34,778 bases of DNA, from assembly GCA_964544065.1 (NCBI GenBank), contig CAZJBA010000008.1:1-34778 (forward strand), given 5' to 3'. The stretch is from JAYELX01 sp964544065 (GTDB taxonomy: Bacteria > Chloroflexota > Anaerolineae > Anaerolineales > UBA11858). The notes below the pieces were generated by a model. The model made no database searches, was not told the origin of the DNA, and worked only from the letters and a program-made list of their open reading frames with translations. Shown here piece after piece: positions 23,124-30,851 of this stretch. A program made the position numbers and the translations under genes. Each line of letters starts with the position of its first letter. Positions within the stretch are counted from its first letter, which is position 1.

Positions 23124-23130
23124 CCTCACC

Positions 23131-23160
23131 ACTTTCAACTTGCACACTTTCAACTTGCAC
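23131..23160 (+). repeat. 15-bp perfect tandem duplication before moeA
   Basis: ACTTTCAACTTGCAC occurs twice in direct succession, ending 2 nt before the moeA ATG. It occupies the place where a Shine-Dalgarno sequence should be, and none is visible. A similar GCAC-rich string (GCACATTGCACCTCGCAC) stands 20 nt before the second MoeA gene. Confidence 0.8.
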
Positions 23161-23162
23161 CT

Positions 23163-24392
23163 ATGCCTGAATTCCTCAACTTGCTCCCCCCACAAGATGC
23201 CCTGGCGAAACTGCTCGCCCACCTGCCCGTGAAGGTCGAATCCGAGCGGGTCGAGAGCCGGTCCGCTTTGGGGCGGGTGACCGCCGCGCCTGTGCAGGCC
23301 CCTCACCCCTTACCCGAATTTGCGCGCACCACGGTCGATGGCTACGCTGTTCGAGCTGCTGATACCCACGGTGCCAGCGAAAGCTTACCGGCTTATTTAA
23401 AATTGGTTGGCGAGGTTTCCATGGGCGCCAGCCCTGACATGACCCTGGAATCCGGGCAGTGTGCCCTGATCCACACCGGCGGGATGCTGCCCGATGGCAC
23501 TGACGCGGCGGTCATGCTCGAATACACTCAACCGGCTCGTTCCGGCGAAATCGAGATTCTCCGCGCCGCGGCCGTGGGCGAAAACGTGATCGAAATCGGT
23601 GAAGATGTCCACAAAGGCGCTGAAGTCATCCCGGCGGGGCGAAAATTGCGCCCGGCCGAGATCGGCGGCTTGATGGCGCTGGGCATCATGCAGGTGGACG
23701 TTGCCCGCAAACCGCGCCTTGGCATCATCTCCAGCGGCGATGAGGTGATTCCGCCCGGTCAGCGGCCCGCGCCAGGCCAAGTTCGCGATATCAATTCCTA
23801 CACTTTGAGTGCCGCGGTGGAAGCTGCCGGCGGCACGGCGGTGATGTATGGCATCGTCGCCGACACCCGCGCGGCCATGTATGAAGTCGCTTCGCGAGCT
23901 AAAAAGGAGTGCGACTTGGTCGTCGTCACGGCCGGTTCTTCGGCCAGCGCCCGCGACCTGACCTCTGAAATCCTGAATCAGTTGGGGCAACCGGGCGTGT
24001 TGGTTCACGGCGTCAATACGCGCCCGGGCAAACCGACCATTTTGGCCGTTTGCGACGGCGTCGCCATGATCGGGCTGCCGGGCAACCCGGTCAGCGCGTT
24101 GGTCAACATCCGCTTGTTTGTCCTGCCCATCCTGCGGGCTTTGCTGGGAGAAGAATCCCGCCCCCAGGCCACGCTCCCGGCTGAACTGGCCGTCAATCTG
24201 GCGTCTCAATCGGGGCGTGAAGACTGGGTCCCGGTAGTGTTGAAGTCCGGGCCCGGAGGCTACCAGGCTGAACCGATCTTTGGCAAGAGCAACCTGATTT
24301 TCATCCTCGCCCGCGCCGATGGCTTGGTGCGCATCCCCGCCGATGCGACCGGGCTCTCGGCCGGTGAGCGCATTGAGGTAGTTTTGACCTGA
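23163..24392 (+). CDS. moeA: molybdopterin molybdenumtransferase MoeA
   Basis: The 409-residue protein has the full MoeA layout: LPEFARTTVDGYAVRA near 51-66, the MoCF-type domain with ISSGDEVIPPG and RDINSYTL, TAGSSASARDLT, GVNTRPGKPTI and GLPGNPVSALV. A C-terminal beta-barrel follows. MoeA inserts molybdate (or tungstate) into adenylylated molybdopterin to complete the cofactor. The gene lies 39 nt after the UbiA-like gene and is followed after 6 nt by an ACT-domain gene. MoaA and the remaining cofactor genes are not in the window. Confidence 0.94.
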   Translation: MPEFLNLLPPQDALAKLLAHLPVKVESERVESRSALGRVTAAPVQAPHPLPEFARTTVDGYAVRAADTHGASESLPAYLKLVGEVSMGASPDMTLESGQCALIHTGGMLPDGTDAAVMLEYTQPARSGEIEILRAAAVGENVIEIGEDVHKGAEVIPAGRKLRPAEIGGLMALGIMQVDVARKPRLGIISSGDEVIPPGQRPAPGQVRDINSYTLSAAVEAAGGTAVMYGIVADTRAAMYEVASRAKKECDLVVVTAGSSASARDLTSEILNQLGQPGVLVHGVNTRPGKPTILAVCDGVAMIGLPGNPVSALVNIRLFVLPILRALLGEESRPQATLPAELAVNLASQSGREDWVPVVLKSGPGGYQAEPIFGKSNLIFILARADGLVRIPADATGLSAGERIEVVLT

Positions 24393-24398
24393 CCGGCG

Positions 24399-24791
24399 AT
24401 GCCTTTTACGCTGGAGTTGCTCCCCGCCAGTTTTATGATCTGCCGGCTGTCCGCCGACGCTCCCTATCCCGTTTGGGCGCGTGGGGAGAATCTGTTAGCC
24501 TTGATTCGCACCACCGACGAGCTTTCGATTGTGTGTGAAGGGACGAAGGACCTTCCCGATGGTGTTCGTGTCGAAGATGGCTGGTGCGCCCTCAAAGTGC
24601 GAGGCCCGCTGGACTTCTCCTTGGTGGGCGTGTTCGCCGATCTGGCCGGAACCTTGGCCCAAGCGGGGGTGAGCATTTTCGCTCTCTCCACCTTCGACAC
24701 CGATTACTTGCTGGTCAAATCTGCCGATCTGCCCGCCGCCCTCGACGCGTTGAAACGGGCAGGCCATCAGATTGATTCGCCAAGCTCGTGA
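24399..24791 (+). CDS. small ACT-domain protein
   Basis: The 130-residue protein matches the small double-ACT (CASTOR-like) family: an N-terminal half with MICRLSADAPYPVWARG and SIVCEG, then WCALKVRGPLDFSLVGVFAD and the second ACT element TLAQAGVSIFALSTFDTDYL. Such domains bind amino acids or similar small ligands and often act as sensors. It sits between two MoeA-type genes with a 6-nt gap to the first, so it is co-expressed. A role in molybdenum metabolism is suggested only by position. Confidence 0.8.
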   Translation: MPFTLELLPASFMICRLSADAPYPVWARGENLLALIRTTDELSIVCEGTKDLPDGVRVEDGWCALKVRGPLDFSLVGVFADLAGTLAQAGVSIFALSTFDTDYLLVKSADLPAALDALKRAGHQIDSPSS

Positions 24792-24845
24792 TACAATCCC
24801 GTTGATAATTCGCACATTGCACCTCGCACATAGAACTTCACACTT

Positions 24846-26849
24846 ATGACCGTATACCTTCACGACATTCCCCTACCCGAAGCGAAACAACGGCTCCTCT
24901 CCGCGCTCGAAGAAGCCGGGCTTGACGGCGTATTGGGCCTGGAAGCGATCCCCTTGGATGAAAACGCGCTTGGCCGCGTGCTGGCCGAGCCGATCTGGGC
25001 AAAGATCTCTTCCCCGCATTACCATGCCTCGGCCATGGATGGCTTTGCCGTCCGCGCTGCCGATACCGAGGGCGCCCTGCCGACCGCGCCGGTCTTGCTC
25101 TCCTACGAGACCGAAACCGTCTATGTCGATACCGGCGACCCCTTGCCGTCCTGGGCCAACGCCGTCATTCCAATTGAAAACATCGAACCATTAGATGTTG
25201 ATGGTGAGATTTCGTCGCAGGCTCGGCGCCCGGATGCCATTCGCATCCGGGCCGCGGCTGCTCCCTGGCAGCACATCCGCCCGATGGGTGAGGACATGGT
25301 CGCCACCCAACTTGTCCTTCCGGCCGGGCACAGCTTGCGTCCCCCCGATTTGGGCGCCATTGCCGGCTGCGGTCACGATCGGGTCAACGTGGCCCGGCGC
25401 CCCAAGGTGGCGGTGATCCCGACCGGCTCTGAACTGGTGCCCGTGGGCGCCTCGGTTGAACGCGGCGACATCATCGAATACAACTCGATGGTGTTGGCTG
25501 CCCAGGTCAAGGCCTGGGGTGGGGAAGCGACACGGTACGAGATTGTGCCGGATGAGTTCGAAGCCATTCGCGACCGCGTTGCTGAGGCGGCCCAGGAGCA
25601 TGATCTCATTTTGCTCAATGCCGGTTCATCGGCAGGCTCGGAAGATTATTCGGCCGAGGTGGTTAAGGCGTTGGGACAATTGCTCGTTCACGGCATTGCC
25701 GTTCGCCCCGGTCATCCTGTCATTCTCGGCATGGTTCAGCGACCGAAGGCCGGCGATGGGGGCGAATCTGCCTCCGTCCCCGGTCCCCGGTCCTCGGTCC
25801 CCATAATCGGCGTGCCTGGCTATCCTGTTTCGACGGCGCTGACGGGTGAGATTTTCGTCGAGCCGCTGCTTGCCCGTTGGCTGGGCCGCCGACCGGCTGA
25901 GCCGTTGGAGATGGAGGCTACCCTGACCCGCAAGCTGGTTTCCCCGGCTGGCGATGATGATTATATCCGCGTCGCGGTTGGCAAGGTGGGCGAACGCACG
26001 TTGGCCGCACCACTGGCGCGCGGTTCGGGCGTGATCACCTCGTTGGTGCGCGCCGATGGTTTGGTCGTCGCCCCCCGCGGCTCGCAGGGAATGCCCGCTG
26101 GCGAGCGCGTCAAGGTGCGTTTGTACCGCTCCCCCAACGAGATCGAGCGCACGATTTTCGTGATCGGCTCGCATGATATCACCCTGGATGTGCTGATGCA
26201 ATTTTTGGCTGCCCGTGATCGTCGCGTGGCTTCGGCCAACGTGGGCAGCATCGGTGGCTTGGTGGCGCTGCGCCGCGGCGAAGCGCATCTGGCCGGAGCC
26301 CATTTGCTGGACCCGGACACAGGCGACTATAATCTGCCTTACCTTCGCAAGTATCTGCCCGACACGGCCGTGCGGGTGATCTCATTGGTGGGACGGCAAC
26401 AAGGTTTGCTGGTGCCGAAGGACAACCCCAAGGGAATCCAACGCTTGGGAAACCTGACCAACCCCGAGGTGAGATTCGTGAATCGGCAACGGGGGGCGGG
26501 AACCCGCCTCTTGTTGGATTATCATCTTGAACAGGATGATCTCTCCCCCCAAGAAATCCAAGGATATCAACATGAGGAATATACTCATTTGAATGTTGCC
26601 GCCGCGGTTGCATCCGGGCGCGCTGATTGCGGCTTGGGTATTGCTGCCGCAGCCCACGCTTTGGATTTGGATTTCGTGCCCCTCTTTCAAGAAAGATATG
26701 ATTTAATTATCCCCAGGGAGTTTGCGGACGGAGAGTTGTTAGCGCCGCTGATGGGCGTGTTGGAAGACCCCGATTTTCGAGCTATGGTGGCCTGCTTGCC
26801 CGGCTATGATCTCGAGCCGATGGGCAAGGTCGTGGCAGAAATGGAGTGA
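24846..26849 (+). CDS. MoeA fused to a periplasmic-binding-like (LysR-substrate-type) domain
   Basis: The 667-residue fusion has MoeA at 1-430: ISSPHYHASAMDGFAVRA, IPTGSELVPVG, NAGSSAGSEDYSAEV, VRPGHPVILGM and GVPGYPVSTAL. A PBP-like domain at about 437-660 follows (FVIGSHDITLDVLMQFLA, NVGSIGGLVALRRGEAHLAG, NRQRGAGTRLLLDYHLE, VASGRADCGLGIAAAA). The C-terminal part resembles molybdate- or ligand-sensing domains found attached to MoeA or ModE. The protein may couple metal insertion to ligand sensing, or act on tungsten rather than molybdenum. Between VRPGHPVILGM and GVPGYP there is an insert of about 20 residues made of low-complexity DNA. No clear ribosome-binding site precedes the ATG. Confidence 0.9.
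   Translation: MTVYLHDIPLPEAKQRLLSALEEAGLDGVLGLEAIPLDENALGRVLAEPIWAKISSPHYHASAMDGFAVRAADTEGALPTAPVLLSYETETVYVDTGDPLPSWANAVIPIENIEPLDVDGEISSQARRPDAIRIRAAAAPWQHIRPMGEDMVATQLVLPAGHSLRPPDLGAIAGCGHDRVNVARRPKVAVIPTGSELVPVGASVERGDIIEYNSMVLAAQVKAWGGEATRYEIVPDEFEAIRDRVAEAAQEHDLILLNAGSSAGSEDYSAEVVKALGQLLVHGIAVRPGHPVILGMVQRPKAGDGGESASVPGPRSSVPIIGVPGYPVSTALTGEIFVEPLLARWLGRRPAEPLEMEATLTRKLVSPAGDDDYIRVAVGKVGERTLAAPLARGSGVITSLVRADGLVVAPRGSQGMPAGERVKVRLYRSPNEIERTIFVIGSHDITLDVLMQFLAARDRRVASANVGSIGGLVALRRGEAHLAGAHLLDPDTGDYNLPYLRKYLPDTAVRVISLVGRQQGLLVPKDNPKGIQRLGNLTNPEVRFVNRQRGAGTRLLLDYHLEQDDLSPQEIQGYQHEEYTHLNVAAAVASGRADCGLGIAAAAHALDLDFVPLFQERYDLIIPREFADGELLAPLMGVLEDPDFRAMVACLPGYDLEPMGKVVAEME
25740..25803 (+). 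repeat. in-frame low-complexity insertion in the MoeA domain
   Basis: The stretch encodes RPKAGDGGESASVPGPRSSV and contains GTCCCCGGTCCCCGGTCCTC, a degenerate 7-bp tandem. The MoeA paralogue 1.5 kb upstream lacks this insert at the matching place (ILAVCDGVAMIGLPG). Reading frame is kept, so the protein may tolerate it as a surface loop. Confidence 0.7.
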
Positions 26850-26935
26850 ACGATGTCGCCTCCGTCGCTGGTGATGAACCCGTAGCCCTTATTGGCGTCA
26901 AACCATTTTACAATGCCTGCTTCCTGCTCCGCCAC
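26804..26935 (-). pseudogene. truncated cold-shock protein gene (cspA-like fragment)
   Basis: From GTG at 26935 the minus strand encodes MAEQEAGIVKWFDANKGYGF (valine codon read as start) and then ITSDGGDIVHS. This holds the RNP1 motif KGYGFI and the VKWF start of CspA-type RNA chaperones. The usual DIFVHFSAI has lost its Phe, and the rest of the ~67-residue domain is missing. Homology ends close to the moeA-fusion stop at 26849, and the frame runs on into antisense of that gene to a stop at 26804. It is probably a gene cut off by a rearrangement at the 3' end of the MoeA fusion. AAAGGA upstream could still initiate a short product. Confidence 0.72.
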
Positions 26936-26953
26936 TGTGATTTCGTCCTTTCG

Positions 26954-27997
26954 TCAGAAGATTTTTACTCTCGTTCCGAAGCCGCGTTTCTCCCAGATGT
27001 GGGCTTCGGTTTCCGGCCGGGTCCAACGGAAAAGCCACTTTGCATCTGCCACCGTCATATTGACGCACCCATGACTCATCTTGTAGCCAAAGTTGTGATG
27101 CCAATAGGTGCCGTGGAAGGCCGCTCCCGTCTCATGAAAGAAGCAGACCCAGGGAACGCCGGGCAATTCGTAGGCGTCGATCGCGGCGGTCATTTTTCCG
27201 TCGCCCATGTGCTTGGAAGGCATCTTGACATCGATGGTGAAATCCCCTCTGGGGGTCGCGGTTGGGATTCCGTCCGGATTTGCGGTCATGCCCGGGATGC
27301 CCGAAGAGATCAGCGTTTTGAGGACGACTTTGTCGTGCTCGAAGGCGGTCAGGGTTTGATCCTTGATCGATACCTCGATGCGCTTATCTTCCCAGGCCAC
27401 CTCCGGCGAGATGGGGGCTATTTCTGAGGGTTGGATGATGCGAACATGGGCAGCAGGGACGTGATATTCGACTTTGAGCAACTCATCTTCGAGGCGATAC
27501 CAGGGCCGGCCGTCTTTGCCTGCTTCCACGCCGGTGACCCAATGAACCGATTGGTAGTATAAACGGTAGAGCGGTACCCATCCGTAGGTGCTGGTCAAGC
27601 GATAGGTGCGCGTATAGGGGACGGTGATCTCACCGAGCCAGCCTTCTTCGGGCACATAGGCGCGCGGTTCGTTGATGTGGCGGCCCTCCACCCGCTGTAC
27701 GTAGGCGCTGTGGACATACCCTCCTGTTACCCGGTACCATAGAGGGGAGTAGGGCAGGTCTTCCGACGCCGTGATCATCTCGAAGATGGGGAAAAGTTGG
27801 TCACGAGACAATTTGCCGACTTCTTCGCTGTCGTAGGATGTTTTTCTGTGGATATTGATTTCTTTGATGGCCACCCGCCCAACCGCGAGGACATTTTCGC
27901 TGAATCCTTCTCCCTCCGGGAACCAATCCATAGCCATAGAGCCCAGGGCCAGGCCGCTCAATTTTAGAAAGGCGCGTCTTGACAAATGTGTTTTCAT
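26954..27997 (-). CDS. Tat-exported L,D-transpeptidase (YkuD) 1
   Basis: The 347-residue protein starts with a twin-arginine signal, SRRAFLKLSGLALGSMAMDW. SH3-like segments follow (about 50-190), then a YkuD catalytic domain. The active site reads FHGTYWHHNFGYKMSHGCVN with catalytic C311 and H309. These enzymes form 3-3 peptidoglycan cross-links or attach proteins to the wall, by a cysteine acyl-enzyme. The paralogue upstream ends 17 nt before this start, so both are in one operon. The plus-strand open frame over its 3' part is a shadow. Confidence 0.93.
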   Translation of the reverse strand: MKTHLSRRAFLKLSGLALGSMAMDWFPEGEGFSENVLAVGRVAIKEINIHRKTSYDSEEVGKLSRDQLFPIFEMITASEDLPYSPLWYRVTGGYVHSAYVQRVEGRHINEPRAYVPEEGWLGEITVPYTRTYRLTSTYGWVPLYRLYYQSVHWVTGVEAGKDGRPWYRLEDELLKVEYHVPAAHVRIIQPSEIAPISPEVAWEDKRIEVSIKDQTLTAFEHDKVVLKTLISSGIPGMTANPDGIPTATPRGDFTIDVKMPSKHMGDGKMTAAIDAYELPGVPWVCFFHETGAAFHGTYWHHNFGYKMSHGCVNMTVADAKWLFRWTRPETEAHIWEKRGFGTRVKIF

Positions 27998-28013
27998 AGT
28001 GAAGATGTCATTG

Positions 28014-29078
28014 TTATTGGATGATCACTTCCGTTCCGTAGCCGCGCACATCCCAATCACGGCGATCCTGGACGGGGACTTGATAGGCGGGTGTGACCCA
28101 GCGGAAGAGCCATTGGGCATCGGCGTTGCTCAGGTTGATGCAGCCGTGGCTCATCGGCAGGCCGAAGTTGCTGTGCCAGAAGGTGCCATGAAAGGCGACC
28201 CCGCTTTCGGGGATGAAGAAGCTGGTCCAGGGCACCCCGGGGAGGATATATTCATCCGGCGCGCCGGATGCCTCCACGCCGCCCATGTGCTTCGACGGAG
28301 ACTTCGAGCTGATACGGAAACGCCCGCGCGGCGTTTGTCTCCCCTCCGGCACCTCCCGGCCCGGGATCCCCGAAGAGAGACGCGCCCGCCGGACAGGCTG
28401 ATCGCCCTCGAACGCGGTCAAGATTTGCTCATCCAGCGAGACTTCGATCCGCTTTTCGCTGAAGGGGACATCCGGGGAAAGCGGGGCAATGTCCTCATCG
28501 GGAATCGGTTGGACATGCTTGGCAGCGACATAATAGATCAGATAATCGCTCAGTTCCGAGGTGAGTTGATACCAGGGCTGCCCATCCGGGCCTTGACGTA
28601 CTTCGGTGATCCAGTGCGTGGTTTCATAATAGAGCCGGTAGTTGGGCTGCCATCCGTCCCTGCTCGTGTATTTGTACGCCTGTGTGTAGGGCACGGTCAC
28701 CTTGGCGAGTTGGCCGCTATCAGGCGCGCTGTCGAGCGGGGCGTTGTAATGGAAGCGGGCGGTCTGTAGGTAAGCACTGTGGATGTAGCCGCCCCAGAGG
28801 CGGTACCAGATTGGGTTGTAGCCGGGTCCCTCCGGGCCGGTGAGCTGGTAATAGATATTGAGCAATTCGTCTTGTCGGGTCCAGCGCACGATTCCGCTGT
28901 GAAAGCGGGGTTTCTCGTAGATGGCCGCTTGCTGATCGACGGTCACCCGCCCGACCAGCTTGGCCGCGGTTTGGTGCTCGTCGTAGGGAGGGGGAAAGGG
29001 ATTAAACGCCAAACCCCCCAGCGTCAGGGCGCTGAGTTTGAGAAAATCGCGGCGGGAATATATCGGATTCTTGTTCAT
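28014..29078 (-). CDS. Tat-exported L,D-transpeptidase (YkuD) 2
   Basis: The 354-residue protein has a Tat signal (SRRDFLKLSALTLGGLAFNP), SH3-like region and YkuD domain with FHGTFWHSNFGLPMSHGCIN (catalytic C313, H311). It is clearly a paralogue of the next gene in order and position of all motifs, such as RLYYETTHWITEVR versus RLYYQSVHWVTGVE, which indicates tandem duplication. It is first in the operon, with a good promoter 54 nt upstream of the ATG. Tat export suggests folding, possibly with a cofactor or metal, before translocation. Confidence 0.93.
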   Translation of the reverse strand: MNKNPIYSRRDFLKLSALTLGGLAFNPFPPPYDEHQTAAKLVGRVTVDQQAAIYEKPRFHSGIVRWTRQDELLNIYYQLTGPEGPGYNPIWYRLWGGYIHSAYLQTARFHYNAPLDSAPDSGQLAKVTVPYTQAYKYTSRDGWQPNYRLYYETTHWITEVRQGPDGQPWYQLTSELSDYLIYYVAAKHVQPIPDEDIAPLSPDVPFSEKRIEVSLDEQILTAFEGDQPVRRARLSSGIPGREVPEGRQTPRGRFRISSKSPSKHMGGVEASGAPDEYILPGVPWTSFFIPESGVAFHGTFWHSNFGLPMSHGCINLSNADAQWLFRWVTPAYQVPVQDRRDWDVRGYGTEVIIQ

Positions 29079-29131
29079 ACCAGTAAAGTTGTTGCCCCGG
29101 ATGAGAGCGGGTAAGTCATTGTCCGCTTGTG

Positions 29132-29160
29132 ATTGTACTCAAGGAGTGGCCGGAAAGCAA
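29132..29160 (-). promoter_or_regulatory. promoter of the L,D-transpeptidase pair
   Basis: On the minus strand TTGCTT (29155-29160) and TACAAT (29132-29137) are 17 bp apart, 54 nt before the ATG at 29078. Confidence 0.5.
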
Positions 29161-29208
29161 GTTGGAGCGAATCAGGCGGCGATGAGAAGGCCATTTGGTT
29201 AAGGAGCC

Positions 29209-29383
29209 GTGATTAAATAACTTGCGCATTTGCACTCCAACCCCGCACGGGGATGAATCCCCGTGCTACCAAACAACACCCGATAAATCGGGTTTTGCAG
29301 CCGGATTCATCCGGCGTTGTTATGTAGCAGGGTGATTTATCGCCCTGCGGGTGGCGCAAGGAATGGGAAAATTATTTAATCAC
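29209..29383. repeat. 175-bp four-hairpin palindromic element, copy A
   Basis: Terminal inverted repeats GTGATTAAATAA (29209-29220) and TTATTTAATCAC (29372-29383) match perfectly. Inside are four hairpins: 29245-29266 (GCACGGGGAT/ATCCCCGTGC), 29278-29293 (ACCCGAT/ATCGGGT), 29300-29315 (GCCGGAT/ATCCGGC) and 29327-29348 (GCAGGGTGAT/ATCGCCCTGC, one G-T pair). Each loop is 2 nt and each stem ends in GAT/ATC. It fills the gap between the transpeptidase operon and the next gene and encodes nothing. Copy B is at 31250-31429. Confidence 0.85.
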
Positions 29384-29388
29384 CATTC

Positions 29389-30006
29389 CTAAATGTAATC
29401 CTGAATCGAATCCAGCCAATTCGTATAGGCATAAGAGTGGTTGGCTTTCAGGCTGGGCGGCTCGCCGATCGAAAAAAGATGCTCAGCGACGGTGATCAAA
29501 CGGTCGTAATTTTGATCTTCCGGCCCGAAGGCCTCAAGCCCGACGCTCCACCAGGTGGATTCTCGTGCCTCGACGCGGGTCAACTCGAGGCCGCAACCGC
29601 AGCCTGGCTCCGTTGATCCGGAAACAGCTTCCACGTTGTCATCTTCGACTTGAAACAGGGCCAGCCAACGCGCCTTCTCTACGCCGACCCAGGATTGGGC
29701 GAAAACGTCTGAGTCGCCCAGATCGATATCTGCCGGGTAGGGAAAGCTCCATTTGCGCCAGCCGTCGACGATGCCCCGAACGTGAGGGTGAAATTGCACC
29801 CGTCCGTAGAAATGGCGCCGCTCCTTGATCTCGACCAGCCCCTCTCGCAATTTGATCCCGATCCCTCCGGCGCTGGCTTCTAGCAGGTAATAATCTACCC
29901 GCAGGGATTGCTCCTCGGCATGGCCGGCCACATGGTTGAACCAGGCCTGAACATCGGGATCAACCTGCCCCTGTTGAAACCAGCGCACCTCCACAGTTGG
30001 AAACAT
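29389..30006 (-). CDS. conserved hypothetical protein, weakly CYTH-like
   Basis: The 205-residue protein begins at ATG 30006, which has the near-perfect ribosome-binding site GGAGGTGA. A longer frame runs back into the lipoprotein gene and is rejected. It opens MFPTVEVRWFQQG and contains GGIGIKLREGLVEIKERRHF, a K-x-R and E-x-K arrangement recalling CYTH/triphosphate-tunnel proteins, which bind triphosphates and metal in a beta-barrel. A GCGCG-type cysteine pair (PGCGCGLELTRV) lies near the middle. It has no signal peptide. The family is one I recognise only as conserved hypothetical. It follows the lipoprotein gene by 13 nt and is co-transcribed. Confidence 0.6.
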   Translation of the reverse strand: MFPTVEVRWFQQGQVDPDVQAWFNHVAGHAEEQSLRVDYYLLEASAGGIGIKLREGLVEIKERRHFYGRVQFHPHVRGIVDGWRKWSFPYPADIDLGDSDVFAQSWVGVEKARWLALFQVEDDNVEAVSGSTEPGCGCGLELTRVEARESTWWSVGLEAFGPEDQNYDRLITVAEHLFSIGEPPSLKANHSYAYTNWLDSIQDYI

Positions 30007-30019
30007 GTTCACCTCCAGT

Positions 30020-30814
30020 TCATGGCCAGGGAATGTCAACCGGGTCCGAGTAGCCGTGTTTTTCGGCGATGCGGAGTTTGCCTCCCGAGGCGGCCGGGCA
30101 TCCTTCTTGGTCATCCTGTAATGTGATCAACGTCTTATCGGTTTGAATCGCGGTCCAGAAATAGCCGCCATCCTGGCACAGGTAGACTTCCAGCAGATAG
30201 CCGCGCCGGTCTCCCTGGGGGACATAATCAGCGGGGTCCCAGGAGATGACCACCTCGTTCCCGTCGCGGGAGGCTTCTACGCCCGTCGGCGGGCTGACGA
30301 AGGAGGATTTCGGCAGGGGCACGTCCACCACCGGGACGGTTTCCAGATCGCCCTGGATTTCGAACAGCGAAGCCGCCGACCAGCAATGCCGCGCCAGGTC
30401 GGGGGGCTGGACCCATAACCAGGTGCTGAATTGGTTGCGGCCATCGATGGCGACGATGTCATCCTGGTTGATCTCGTCGGAATAGAGATAAGCCTTGCCC
30501 GGCCCGTAGCGGCAAAAACCGCGCGCCACCTGGACGATTCCCTGGGGTCCCTCCGGTGTGAGGGTTGGCGTGATCGTGGGACTGGGCGTCAGGCTGGGCG
30601 TGATCGTCGCTGTTTCCGTTGGTGTGGCTGTGAAGGTGCTCGTCGCCGTGGGAGTCAGGCTGGGCGTCTGGGTGTGCGTAGGCGTGAGCGTTGATGTTGG
30701 TGTCGGCGTCGCCGTAGCGAAAAGGGAGATCGCCGGTAAATGACACCCGCTGATTGTCACGGCGAGCGCAATCAGCAGGAGCATGATTAAGATGGATTGA
30801 TTGTTGAACTTCAT
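30020..30814 (-). CDS. surface lipoprotein with Thr/Pro linker and SH3/Fn3-like domains
   Basis: The 264-residue protein has a signal peptide with lipobox TISGC (cysteine near 23). A 60-residue linker of TPTxT repeats (TATPTPTSTLTPTHTQTPSL and onward) follows, then an SH3-like segment (ARGFCRYGPGKAYLY, SDEINQDDIVAIDGR) and a fibronectin-type III-like unit (PPTGVEASRDGNEVVISWDP). Such lipoproteins with Thr/Pro linkers are common surface proteins in Chloroflexota. It may bind glycan or peptide at the cell wall. ATG 30814 is chosen over a TTG 18 nt upstream because the signal peptide begins there. The linker DNA is a degenerate tandem repeat. Confidence 0.85.
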   Translation of the reverse strand: MKFNNQSILIMLLLIALAVTISGCHLPAISLFATATPTPTSTLTPTHTQTPSLTPTATSTFTATPTETATITPSLTPSPTITPTLTPEGPQGIVQVARGFCRYGPGKAYLYSDEINQDDIVAIDGRNQFSTWLWVQPPDLARHCWSAASLFEIQGDLETVPVVDVPLPKSSFVSPPTGVEASRDGNEVVISWDPADYVPQGDRRGYLLEVYLCQDGGYFWTAIQTDKTLITLQDDQEGCPAASGGKLRIAEKHGYSDPVDIPWP

Positions 30815-30851
30815 AACGTCGCTTTCTACCAATATTGGGAGGTCTTATTTT

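Noticed and set aside
23397..24209. 270-codon frame antisense to moeA
   Set aside because: MoeA motifs on the plus strand are complete; the antisense frame is a GC-driven shadow.
26846..27427. 193-codon plus-strand frame after the MoeA fusion
   Set aside because: It runs antisense over the catalytic domain of L,D-transpeptidase 1.
27855..28769. 304-codon plus-strand frame
   Set aside because: Antisense to both L,D-transpeptidase genes, which have Tat signals and intact active sites.
29245..29348. Hairpin series taken as a CRISPR array
   Set aside because: Stems differ from one another, there are no equal-length spacers and no cas genes nearby.
30560..30712. Minisatellite in the lipoprotein gene as a separate repeat element
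   Set aside because: It simply encodes the Thr/Pro linker, a usual source of such DNA periodicity.
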